Source of the DNA: Cryoendolithus antarcticus
Lineage: Eukaryota; Ascomycota; Dothideomycetes; Cladosporiales; Cladosporiaceae
Direction of reading: 5' to 3'
NCBI GenBank assembly: GCA_002077065.1
Contig: NAJO01000011.1
Span: 85,001-149,000, forward strand
Length of the DNA stretch: 64,000 nucleotides
The translations under genes and the position numbers were made by a program. Below are positions 51,073 through 61,557 of the stretch, one piece after another (the first letter of the stretch is position 1; the number at the start of each line of letters is the position of its first letter). Under the pieces are notes generated by a model. It worked only from the letters and a program-made list of their open reading frames with translations, ran no database searches and had not been told where the DNA came from.

Positions 51073-53079
51073 CTAACTCGACCTCGGCGGCGTCAAGAAC
51101 GTCGCCCACCTCGCTGCACTGGCTCCCACATCTCTAGGCGACACGAGCTCCGGATTAGCGATGGGCTGCGCGGTAGTGACTTCCTCAGTATTGATGACGT
51201 TGATCTCCGGCACTGGCGGCTGTGGTAATGTGGGCTCCGCCCTCAAGTCCGGATCCGTGCTTGCAGATGGCGGAGAGGGGAAGGGCGAGAAGTCTCTAAT
51301 AAGGACTTTGAGCTCGGGTGGATTCAGAGGCTGGTCTACGCTTGTGGCTGACGCGGTGCCTGCGGTTTCTATGAGGGGTGCTGAGTTTGTTGCCGTGACG
51401 TCGCTGGTAGCTGCATCCGGCGAAGTAGAAGTGATGGCGGCGGTGGCATCACTTGTCGATGCATCGGGCGGTGTATTCTCGCCGAGCAGCTCAGCCAGGC
51501 TGGGAGTGGTCTCCACGCTTTCTTCCCGAACGCGATCAGCGCTTGCGTTGGGCAAAGCTGATCCTTCAATCGGCGGGGTGCCAGTCCCATTCGCATCGAC
51601 TGCAGCGGAATTGATGGAGACTTGAGCTGAGTTCTCAGCACACGCTCCCGTTCCATCAGCGCTCTGCTGCATCAACTCCTCTTTGATGCTCTTGGCCGGT
51701 GACTCAGCAGTGTCATTGCTCAAGAGCGCTACGGTGGACTTAACTTCTTGTTCTTCCAAGCTGGGCGCTATCGCAGCGTCCAGCTGCTCTTCCTCGCTCA
51801 ACTCACCACGTGATACGCGAGTACGGCCTGCTTCGGGCTGCTCTCCAAAGCTACCCTCAGAAGCTGTGGGTTGCTCCTCCTGCATGCTTGCGGCGAGAGC
51901 TTCCCGTATTTCATCTTCCTCGAGCTGCGCGGTCGCAATCCTGGCGACAAGGTCATTCACTGTATCCGCGTTCCACATCGGAACGGTGTTCTCGAATACC
52001 CTTCTTTCCGGTACCGGCGTGTCAAGCACGAACTTTTTGCACCGCAAGAAGTCCTCGATATCGCGTGCTGTCGCTGCGCCGTACACAGCTGCATTGATTA
52101 GCAGTACTGCGTCTTCGTAGAACTTGAGATTGACGATGCAGCCTCGACTCGGTTCGAGTCCCATGGCAATGGCCCATCCATTAAAGATCGCATGTACGCC
52201 GCAAGATTTCGGGTTCGTCTGATCGGCAGGCGCAGTTGAAACGGATACGCTCAAGTTGGTAGTGATCGTATTGTCAGCGTTCCATCCACCAATCATGATC
52301 TCGCGCGCCGCCTGGTGGACGAATACATGCTCGGGAGTCGATTGGTGTGCCTCAACCGCTTGCCGTGATTTGGCCCGGCTGTCGTAGAGGTAGGCAGTCG
52401 CCCGGTCGGTGGTCTCATCTGTAGCACGCAGCACAGCGACCGCCAGATGAGCGTGAATCCCGCTGACGAACATCAGAGGAAAGATCGCCTGGAGTTGAGG
52501 ATGTACCACCTGAGCAATTGCTCCATATCCCCGCATTTTCGAATCGACGGCACCCGTGTTCATGAGCGAGAACACGGGGCCAGCGGGCAATCGGTTGATG
52601 GCTTCGGTGACGCTCGTGATCGCGCAAAGTACAGCCGAGAGCTCGGTGGTGCCATCTGTGCTCACGATGGCATTGCCGCGCAGTGGTGTTGCACGCAGGT
52701 GCTGCAAGAAGATGTCGAGCTCCTTGCAATGATTTCGAATCGCAGGCTCCTTGGTTGTCTTGCCTTTCTTCGGCGTCGATCCATCCTCGAATTCGCCGTC
52801 CAAAGGTCGTTTCCCGCTCGCCTTGCCGCTCGATTGAGGCTTGATGGCTGATATCCCTGCGGCTGGCTCGCCTGTGATCACCTCTGCGCTCGGATTCTTC
52901 GTACCACTATCGAACTGTAGAGCCTCCGCGTCAGACTTGACAAGCTCTGCGGGCTCTGGTGGAGACTTGGACTTCTTCGACTTCTTCGAGACAGATTTCG
53001 AAGATGCTTGTGCCGCAGTGCCCGGAGCCGCTCCATTCTCTGCGCTTGCCTTCTTTCCAGATCTCGTAGTGACGGCCAT
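51073..53079 (-). CDS. Ulp1/C48-like cysteine peptidase with two ubiquitin-interacting motifs
   Basis: 668 residues, no introns. Residues 1-115 are basic and disordered, possibly nuclear. The catalytic-looking core (~120-345) has His209/His211 in SGIHAHLAVAVL, Asp233 in AYLYDSRAK, and Gln287 then Cys293 in ADQTNPKSCGVHAIFNGW. His-Asp-Gln-x5-Cys-Gly is the order and spacing of Ulp1/SENP-type peptidases, which cleave SUMO or other ubiquitin-like proteins. Two stretches match the ubiquitin-interacting motif: EEDEIREALAASMQEE (~387-402) and EEEQLDAAIAPSLEEQE (~429-445). The rest of the C-terminal half is acidic and disordered. The family call rests on motif spacing only. A decayed paralogue lies ~700 bp upstream. 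Confidence 0.7.
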   Translation of the reverse strand: MAVTTRSGKKASAENGAAPGTAAQASSKSVSKKSKKSKSPPEPAELVKSDAEALQFDSGTKNPSAEVITGEPAAGISAIKPQSSGKASGKRPLDGEFEDGSTPKKGKTTKEPAIRNHCKELDIFLQHLRATPLRGNAIVSTDGTTELSAVLCAITSVTEAINRLPAGPVFSLMNTGAVDSKMRGYGAIAQVVHPQLQAIFPLMFVSGIHAHLAVAVLRATDETTDRATAYLYDSRAKSRQAVEAHQSTPEHVFVHQAAREIMIGGWNADNTITTNLSVSVSTAPADQTNPKSCGVHAIFNGWAIAMGLEPSRGCIVNLKFYEDAVLLINAAVYGAATARDIEDFLRCKKFVLDTPVPERRVFENTVPMWNADTVNDLVARIATAQLEEDEIREALAASMQEEQPTASEGSFGEQPEAGRTRVSRGELSEEEQLDAAIAPSLEEQEVKSTVALLSNDTAESPAKSIKEELMQQSADGTGACAENSAQVSINSAAVDANGTGTPPIEGSALPNASADRVREESVETTPSLAELLGENTPPDASTSDATAAITSTSPDAATSDVTATNSAPLIETAGTASATSVDQPLNPPELKVLIRDFSPFPSPPSASTDPDLRAEPTLPQPPVPEINVINTEEVTTAQPIANPELVSPRDVGASAARWATFLTPPRSS

Positions 53080-53779
53080 GGTTTTTTCCGGGATGCTGGC
53101 GTATGCGTTGCGACGAAGTGTGCTGATCTCGTAGCGCTACGTCTCTTTGCTGTTGTCGTTGTCGTCGTGTTCGCGGCTGCAAATCCCAGTGGGACAGGCA
53201 AGCCTCGAAGAGCATAGTGCTGGCGGGCTGCCATGGTGTTACTAAATTGGCTAGAGTTGACAAAGATGTCGCTGCATGCGCCGAAGTCGCCACTACCACT
53301 TCTCTTCGAAAACCTGAATGCATTGTACCTTCTCGGCGCTCTGTCCGGGAAAAGGTGACAGAGTGAAAGCGACCGTCGAAGCTGGAATGCACATTCCTGT
53401 TGTTACCTCCGCACGCGGGTGTGCACGCGCTGAACTCTTGCGCCCAACAGAACGGTGACCATCGCGGCAGAGCTGCGTGACATACGAGCGTCATGGAGAA
53501 AGAACCAGTGTGTGGAGCTGGTTTAGCCAAGACGCTGCTCTCCGAAGCAACGGATCCCGAAGCAGATTTCGCGGCTGCTAGGCTGGGAGCGCAGGAGCAC
53601 TTGCGCTGGCAGCGAAGCGGGATCGTTCAAGGTCTTGTAGTATCATTCGTTCGCTTCTCCTCCATCTTTCGCATGTAGGCCCTCCAAATCTGTTAACGGC
53701 GTGATCAGTAGTCTCTTGGACCTTCGATGCACGCGGTATTTGGGCTGGAGCTTCCAGATTACAGGCCTGGAGCTGAGTG
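53080..53779. other. Spacer between the two peptidase paralogues
   Basis: Upstream region of the intact peptidase gene and 3' end of the relic. No coding signal trusted. Confidence 0.4.
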
Positions 53780-54840
53780 CTAATTGCCCTGTTCCGACTG
53801 AGCCATGACAGCCGTTAGAAGATCGTCGTCCACGATCTGCGCAACCAGATTGTTCAGTGCAGTCGTATTCTCTAGCTCGACAGTATTGTTGAACTTGCGG
53901 CTCGCTGGCGACCCGTCTGGCGTCACATAGCCCGTGCATTTCAGGAAGTCGCTGATCAATTGTGCTTCGACCAAGCCGTACACTGCGGAATTGATCATTG
54001 TAATGGCATCGCGATAGAACTGCTCATCCAACGTGGCGGTCGGTCTGAAAGTCAGGCCCAGCGCGAGGCACCAGCCACTCAGGACAGCGTGGAGACCACA
54101 CGCCCATCCACCGACTTGATCGCAAACGACGGGTGCCTGAGATGTCCTATACCGATCAAGTTGCTTACGCGGGGTCCAGCCGACTCTCATCATATCGCGA
54201 ACCGTTCTCATGGAAGGCATCGAATGGGGAGCCGCTAATCATGGAACGCAATCTCCTTCGCCTGTATGGCCAGCTGTCATAGTACACCGCCGTATATCCC
54301 AGCCCTGCTTTATCTTCCAAAATGCCGAGTGCGACATGATTCGGCCCTATGAAGACTGGAAAGATTGCGATTTTCCCCGGACGAGCGACCAGTCGGATGA
54401 CATGGGGGGTGGTCTGCAGCCCGGCATTGATGACTCCAGAAGGAAGAGAGTGGCGCTTCACGTCGCGGGTCGGGCTGAAGGCTGATAGCCTCGGTCGACT
54501 CAGGCATATGGTCGTATGGGAGCAATATACTGACACCGTGGACGTCGCCCGGGCGATAGCTTCCGTCACAATGCCCAGCGTCCACGTGGGCAGCCAGTTC
54601 TGCGCGAAGGCTGACGATCCGAGCCTTGTACTTGGCACAGTAGTCACGGGGAGCTGCAGCAACTTGCTCTCTAGTCTTGGCGTTCTTTGACTTTGGCTCG
54701 CCGCTCTGGTCGCTGTCTAGTGATCGCTTCCTACTTCCCTTACCACTCGGTTGAGGTTCCGTGCCTTGAGGCTTCGAAGTCGAAGCGTTACCGGATTTGC
54801 TTGTAGACAATTGAGCAGAGTTCTTTCTGGTCACTGCCAT
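53780..54840 (-). pseudogene. Decayed paralogue of the Ulp1-like peptidase
   Basis: Starts MAVTRKNSAQ at 54840, like MAVTTRSGKK of the intact gene, with a Lys/Ser/Gly-rich leader including GKGSRKRSLD (intact gene: SGKRPLDGE). The frame must change near 54440-54540 to reach LPSGVINAGL and the His/Asp region (FIGPNHVALGILEDK, AVYYDSWPY). It must change again near 54190-54240 to reach the Gln/Cys region (CDQVGGWACGLHAVLSGW). All four catalytic-type residues survive. The end has a UIM-like but shifted stretch (DDDLLTAVMAQSEQ). Length and order parallel the first ~400 residues of the intact gene. The two frame changes make the uninterrupted product non-functional. Confidence 0.6.
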
Positions 54841-55514
54841 GGCTGCGTCCGGCTTACTGAAGAGGCTGCAATAGCGTCTAAGTCTCCCCCAGGCCTTCGT
54901 CGCTTTACGGCTGCTCTGTGTACTGACGATTCGTACGAGTGTCCGAGGCTGGATTGCTCATACTGTGCCGCTGTGTATGCGAAGTCGAAAATTCGAGTCA
55001 AAGCCGTCGCCGCATGCGTCGAATGTTCATGTTACCCCCTGGTCCGTCTCGACACCATTTCCTGTTGTATGCGCTTTGTTCGGCGATGATGCGTCCAGAC
55101 CGAAGATCCGGGGCCATACAAAAGCTGTTGTGATTCCCGAAGCTGGCCGACTGAATCACATTGTGCCACAAGCGTAGAGAAGGAGTCGCATCCCAGCTTC
55201 TGTTTCTCTGCTGCATCATGCTCGCTTGACCTCTCTCAGGAGGGAGAACACTCTAACGAGCTGCTCGACCTGCAGAAGTTGTTAGCTGTGAGAGGATTAG
55301 CCATACTGCCCTTTTCGAGCCATCCCAAAGACGGTGCAAGAGTGGTAAATTGAAGAGAGGAGGAATGTTGCCCACGATGCGTAAGTTGGAGGCGTAAAGC
55401 CAGTCATCCATATTTTCCGCTATTTCACCTGATGCAATCGCTATGCACAGATCATATCGCCTCGGTGTACTCCTCGGACTCAATCGCGATAGCCAGATAC
55501 TGGCAAGCTTGCTC
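54841..55514. other. Intergenic
   Basis: No gene recognised on either strand. Confidence 0.4.
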
Positions 55515-56325
55515 TCACGATTTCCCACCTTTCTTCGCGCCCTTCCCTCCCCTCGCAGCCTTCAGCGCTTGCTGCCTGTCCATCCTCTCCATCTGTGCCT
55601 TCTTCTCCTTGTCGATCTCATCCCTCTCCGCCTTCTCCGCCTGCTTCTGTGCCGCAGCCTCAGCCCTCTGCTCGCGCACCAACTTCAGTCTCTCCAGATC
55701 TGCCCGTGCCTCATCCGTTTTGCCTTCCGCGTGCATCTTCTGGTACCGCTCCTTTGCCTGCTGTGCCTGGTACGCCTCCCTCTCGCGTCGTGAAAGCTTA
55801 GAGACGTCATCAGGTGCTTTGATCTTCACCGGCGCTGCAGCAGCAGCCTTCTCGTCCTTTGAGACCGGGATCTTGGCGGCATCTGCCATCTTACGAGCAG
55901 AAGCGGTGTGATTCGGGTTCGCGGGCATGTCATCATCCTCGTCCTCGGATTCCTCCTCGCTGCTGGAAGGTAGATCTCCGGGTTGCGGGTTTCCCTTCTT
56001 CTTCTTGATCGCTGCCTCCTTCTTTGCCTTCGCCGCTGCCCTCCGCTGCTCACGTGTCAGATCACCGTCCGGCTTCGCTGCACCATCACCTGACTCCTCA
56101 TCCGAGTCCTCCTCGCTGTCTTCCTCGGAGCTGCCGTCGTTCTCTACGGGCTCGGCCCACATGGACCGCTCGCCGCCGTCGGCATCGAGAGGTCGAAGGT
56201 TCTTCGAGAACTGGCGGCCACCTAGGTGATGGTCAGTAGAGGCTATGTCATGCTGTGCAAGATCCCTCACCTCCGCGCTTCGCCTTTGCGAATTTGCCTG
56301 CTCTCCCGCGATTTACGCTACTCAT
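55515..56325 (-). CDS. PDAP1-like casein-kinase-substrate phosphoprotein
   Basis: Homologue of the 28-kDa heat- and acid-stable phosphoprotein (PDAP1/PP28 domain), a small soluble protein of unclear role in growth control and RNA binding. Exons in coding order are 56325-56271 and 56221-55515, with a 49-nt GTGAGG/TAG intron; 762 nt, 253 residues. N-terminal MSSVNRGRAGKFAKAKRGGG is typical of the family. A Ser/Glu/Asp region (~45-120) offers casein kinase II sites. The conserved core is LSRREREAYQAQQAKERYQK followed by MHAEGKTDEARADLERLKLV (~165-205). A Lys/Glu-rich helix and a Gly/Lys tail end the protein. Confidence 0.9.
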
Positions 56326-56898
56326 ATTGTGGTGGGGTTGGTGGTTTGGATTGATGTTTCGGTTGGAAGTCGATACAACGAGCAACCTAGTGGCAATCTA
56401 AGGTGAGAAGAACCGTGGTGCTTGATATGGGAAAACGGCTCTAGTTCGCGTTGAAGTATACTCGAAGTCACGAAGTGTCACATGGAAAGAATCACGCACA
56501 CACGCGGTGCTAGTGAATGAAATGCAGCGCTTGCCAGCGAAACGCCCCACTACCGTCACTCCAATCCCCCACATCGAGCAAGGTCAGGCACACTCCGGCT
56601 GTGCAACTAGATGACCAGTAGTAGACGGAAAATAGTCAGATATAGAATGATCAGCATTGTCACGAATGAGATCTTGAACAGTAGCGTAGCGACAGGAGTC
56701 TCTGTGTTTCTAGCTATACATTTTGTGTAGTCCCCAGTTGCGATGGACATCTCGGACGAATACCTTTGATTTACGCTCCATGTCTTCTGAACTAGTCAAT
56801 GCTGCTGAGCGAGGCATGCCCGCTGTCGAAGCCACTGCCTGTCCAATCTGCTTCGATCTCAGAGTGCGCTGTTGCTCTACCTCAGGTGCGGCGATGCC
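56326..56898. other. Intergenic
   Basis: Promoter of the PDAP1-like gene; nothing else recognised. Confidence 0.4.
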
Positions 56899-58866
56899 CT
56901 ACCTCACACCACTATGCACACGGCTCCCCTGAGCGACCCAGACCACCTTGCGGGGACGCTGCGTACGATGACTAGGGGTCACCATTGGGTCAGGTATGAT
57001 GACCGCAGGCGCCTGCACTGGGTTGCCTTCACTGGAATCGCCTTGACGGGAGCCGCCTTGACTGGAGCCGTCTTCTTCTTCTTTTTCTCTTTCTTCAGCA
57101 CCTTCCAGCTGTCTGTGCCAGTAGGGCTGGACCTTCCTGTTCTCCCTGATTTGTCGTAGGCCGGCATGCTTAGCAGCTGCCTTTACGGTCATCTCGCCAC
57201 TTGCACGATCCCGTTGCTCGTCGAGGATAGCGTAGGATTCCTGTACCCAGTCCGGCACCAGGCGCATGTTTTCCGGCTGTGGGCGATCACGTCTGACAAA
57301 GGCCTTCATATACGCGTTGTACACTTCATCCTGATCGAGCAGCTCCCCTATATGGTAGCCGTGCTCTGCCTCTAGTTCCTGATGGCATTCGACCATCTGC
57401 TTAGGCATCATGACTGCCCGCTCAATGTCACTGGCGTCGGATGCGCCATCCCTTGGCTGTCGACTGTGATGACCCAGTAGGATATGAGACAACACCACAT
57501 CGCCAATCCAAGGTAAATACCAGTGTCTTCGTTCTTTGCAAGCGCCTTGGAACGTGTCTCGCAGAGTCGGACCTTGGCGTCTTCATTAGTGCAATGCTCG
57601 GCAGTGACATGGACTGACAGATGCGAAATGCCAATCATGTCAAGATTGACGTCCTCCGTGGCTGTGACACCAGCTTTGTGCCTTGACTGATCGCTCTCGC
57701 GGCGGCTGCTGTACCACGGCCTCAGCCTGCTCCGGTGGTGGTATCGGAATAGTAGGCTCTTCATGCGTGTTTTCCCGTAGCCCTCCCGGAGCATCGTACT
57801 TCTTGGCTTCTTGTGTTGGCATGAGCACCTCAGGTCCAGCACAATGCTGTCGCTTCACTGCCGTCGTGTGTTGCTCGGGCGACGCGTTCACCACAGGACG
57901 TCCTTCATGCTGCAGCTACTCTGACTGCTCCTGGTGCTCCAGTAATGCCTGTCGCTGAGACGCTGTGAAGTCTTCCGAACGCCTAAATTGCTCGAGCTCG
58001 TTCAGTAGCTCTGGTAACCCATGCTGTTCGGTGGTGATGACATCGTCAGACGGCTCATACTCCTCCGATTCCTCGCGCTGGTCTGTGGCAGTTGCACTAT
58101 CGAGCTCTGCTTGCGGCTCCGGTATTCTGTGTGGCTGAGACGTCTGGGCGTGACAAGGCAATTCGCCCTGATCAAACACACCAATCTCTTCGGTCGCTAC
58201 AGGAACCTGAAGCGCTGCATGCGGGCTCGGTGACTCTGGCTTGATCGGTAAAGTATCTTCAGCAACGCGAAGCCTTTTCCTCGACCCGGAATCCACCCTG
58301 GCGTGAATGGGCGATCGAGTCGAATGGGAGACAGGAAGCTCGTCGGTCGCTGTGCGAAGCTCACGCACTGCCTGCGGCCTCGACGACTCTCGCTTGACCG
58401 GTAAGATGTCATCAGCGACATGAGCCCTCTTCTTTATATTGGAAGGCAGGTGAGGGTTTGGCACGTAGGGCTGGAAGCGCGTGGGTAGGTTGCTTGGCGG
58501 TGCGGCCTCAACAGTAGCTGGATCGGCTGGATCATCCTCAACCACAATAGAGTCCTTCTCCACAGGCTCTATCTTCACAGCAGCGATAGGGTCATCTTCA
58601 ATGATGATCACCTCGTCAGCTACGGGTTCCACCTTCACGGCAGCAGCATGATTTACGACCGTGACGGTAGCAGGAGCAGGGACTGGAGTGGGAGACACTT
58701 GCCCAGAAACCGATGGGGCCCGATTTTGAGGAGACCCTACTGGCTGTGCTGGCGACGCGCAGCTGTAAAGATCGAGGAAGTCTGCAGCAGTGACCTCATG
58801 CGAGGCTTGTGTGCTGACACGCACTCGCATGGTATCGTCCATCATCTTACGATATACGGCTGCCAT
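56899..58866 (-). pseudogene. Broken gene with repeated SUMO-site/SIM modules
   Basis: From ATG 58866, 316 codons run to TAG at 57916-57918. The same frame then stays open a further ~90 codons to 57640, and two more frame changes (about 57640-57840 and 57410-57500) are needed to read on to 56899. The first part has tandem modules: AVKVEPVADEVIIIEDDP followed by AVKIEPVEKDSIVVEDDP. A second pair follows, LPVKRESSRPQAV and LPIKPESPSPHAA. Each has a psi-Lys-x-Glu sumoylation consensus, and the first two add a SIM-like hydrophobic core plus acids. The distal part has a helical segment (VMMPKQMVECHQELEAEHG) and ends Lys/Glu-rich. If 57916 is the true stop, this is an intact 316-residue gene and the rest is noise or another gene. 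Confidence 0.5.
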
Positions 58867-59101
58867 GCTCAAGCGTTTGGCGGCCTACATGCCCTCTTAA
58901 TCGGCAGCTCTCTGCAAAGCCTCGGGGTCTGTGGCATGTGGATTTGTTGCACGTTGATGCGCATGGTGCTCGTGCACGCGCGCCACAGCCTCCGCTGCAT
59001 GTCGTCTAGCCGCATGAGGATTTTCGTCACATCGGAGGGCTGGAGTACGTGGTAATAGCACTATGATGTAGTCGGGGCGATTGCCGTAGCCAGCAGGAAC
59101 T

Positions 59102-60848
59102 TCATCTGTAATTTTCGGGATTGACGATGATGAACGTATTCGCAGGTCCAGGTATCACAACGGGGTGGCCATTGCTTCGAGTAGGAGGGGATCCAGGACG
59201 GGACTGAAGATCCATGGGGAGGTTGCCGTTTGTTGGCTGGCGACGATTCGGCAAGCGCTCTGGGTGAACGTGGGATTCACTCAGAGGGCGAGACTCATTG
59301 GCGTAGTGGTCATTGCGTGGCTGGTCCACGCCAGACCACCGTTGCCTGCGCTGCTCCTCGATAAGAGCGTGCTGGCGCCTGTGCTCAACATCCTGAGGCG
59401 TGAGTTCGGCCCGCCACGGCGTGTGCCCATACGGCCCTACACGGGCAGGAGGGCCTCGAGTGTCAGTGGCAGAGGGACGGTATGAATCAAGCAGTCCAGG
59501 TCCATGTTGAGCACGCCGAGGAGGTTGCGCATCTCCACATGATCCGCGATACGGGCCTCGCATGCTCACAGAGTCTCGCTGATCAGCTACGCGGGAGCCA
59601 CGCTGCATGAGAGTGTCAGCAACTGAATTGGAGACTCTCCTGAGGTCGAAGGCCGCCGAGGATGCGCCTGCTGGAGCTCAATGGGCCCGTCCGCAGCCCC
59701 AGAAATCAGTGGCAGTGTCGAGACTAATTGATTGCTAGCTGGCCGTTTCATGCGATCGACTTGTGACACGATGTGGTCCGCGATATGTCGTCAAGCCTGG
59801 CAATGTTTTCGACGTGCTCAAACCTCGCGAGATCGTACGCCAGCCGACTGTCGTTCCTCCGCGGCTGATGTTTCTCTCGGTCGTGCTCAGCCTGGGCTGC
59901 ATGCTCGACAGCTTCGCCGCACTTCCTTTGGTCGACAAACTCGCTGACGTCCATCGTGCTGTTCAGACCGTCAGCCCCATCTACAGTAGTGCTGAAGCCG
60001 ATCGATGACTGCCGCACATCGCCGATCGGCTTGCTGCTGGTGACATGACGCACGAGCTTGTTCAGTACAGCGAACTCCAGCTTTAGCTTGATTGAGTAGA
60101 TGATGCCTTTGAGCAGGGTCTCAAGTATGTACAAGGATGCACACTCAAGCCCGAGTAAGCTCAGGTCCATGATGATGATGATTACATTGATCGCGATCAG
60201 CTGCATCATCGTCTTCCTTGTCTGCTGATGCAATGATGCACGAAGTATCTTGCGGATCTCGGCAATGTAGATCGAGCTCAGGATCACCTCTTGGACGAAG
60301 AAGCCAGCCATCTGCAGCTTTTCCATGACGTTGTAGCCTCGCTCGAAGACGGCCGTGTGGATGCTCCCATTGGATCCAAAGGTGAGAACTGTAGTGGGGA
60401 TGTGCAGTATGATAGCATTCGTGATGATCATGATCTTCGTGTAGCGTAAAATTCGATCACCAGTCTTGCCGGTGACGAGCAGATGTAGCCGGCTCCACAG
60501 GACAAGGCTCTGCCCCGTGATCATTGGATACCAGCCGATAGTGAGCAACACTACCGCCAGCCATCTAGCATTACCCGTCGTGATGTTCATGAACTTCAGC
60601 AGAAAGCCTAGCGAGTATGGGATGATCCCGATACTCGTGATCAACAGTGACCAGAAGTAGAGCCCGTGGTAGCGCTTGAAAGTGATTGCGATCATGGCGA
60701 CGAGCTCGCACGCATTGTAGATCGCCAAACCGCTGAAGAAGACTATGAACATGCGAAGAGTCTCGCTGTTGCCATTGTAGCCTCCAGCGATGCCAGCTCC
60801 AGGCGATAGCCAGCTGGCAGACCCAGCGTCGTCGGGCGCGCTGGCCAT
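59102..60848 (-). CDS. Seven-helix integral membrane protein, tail frameshifted
   Basis: From ATG 60848 the frame encodes seven hydrophobic helices, including FIVFFSGLAIYNACELVAMI, FWSLLITSIGIIPYSLGFLL, WLAVVLLTIGWYPMITGQSL and MMQLIAINVIIIIMDLSLLG. This resembles the fungal DUF7703 family, receptor-like membrane proteins of unknown function. The frame stops at 59748, but one missing base near 59781 lets it continue as DHIVSQVDRMKRPASNQL, and another shift near 59605 carries it to NTFIIVNPENYR at 59102. The membrane domain is undamaged, so a receptor with a shortened ~366-residue form may still be made. The cytoplasmic tail is Arg/Pro/Gln-rich and disordered. The longer tail is an inference from frame continuity. 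Confidence 0.6.
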
Positions 60849-61557
60849 GGTGATACAGACTAGCACGGCGCGGCTAGGCCTCTTTGTCGACGCCTCGAGT
60901 AGATCTCATCTTTGCCACGTCAAAAGTTGCTTGTAGCTGTCCTGCGGTGAATACTAGGTCGGGAACCGTGAGTCCATTAAGGCTGCTGGCATCGGATCCC
61001 CAACAGACCACACGTGTAGTGTCTTCTCATCAACTCTCCCAATGCGGACGACTGTAACAGGTCTGCATGCTGACAGCACTTGACGCGGGCTATGCTGACG
61101 GATTGCAGTGGTACCTTCATTGTATGCTTCACACGCGGGGTCACAATGGTAAGTGGCTGAACTCTGGGTAGGCGATTCTTCGGAGGCAAGCCCGGACTAG
61201 CGTACATACTGCCGAGCGCATTGTAACGCAGCAGTCCGCGGTGTGCGTCAGTAGGTGACTGGTTGCATGGTGAGCAAACGGCAGAGGTCCCGTTCGGAAG
61301 GTATGCCCTGATGTCGGAAGGTTTGGCTGAAGTCCAGAGGTCTGGGGTGATACCTACATGTAAGCAAGGAGAGGTCTTGGCGTCAGAACCTGAGGATGAA
61401 GTAAAGGATGCAGGGCATGAGTCTCGCCCATACATACCCAGCGTGAGTGGAAGATGGTATTACTGATAGACACAGTTTATGTCAAGAATTGCAAGTACTC
61501 CCTATCTCTCGAGCTTCGCACTGTATGCCAGTGAATTATCCTACACCAAGCCACCAT
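60849..61557. other. Intergenic
   Basis: No gene recognised; a short basic ORF on the minus strand at 60977-61435 lacks motifs. Confidence 0.4.

Noticed and set aside
51020..51110. Possible tRNA: GGTTCGAATCG B-box-like match on the minus strand
   Set aside because: No A box at the right distance and no acceptor stem can be paired.
51161..52120. Two plus-strand open frames over the peptidase gene
   Set aside because: They lack motifs and mirror the low-complexity Ala/Ser/Glu codons of the minus-strand gene.
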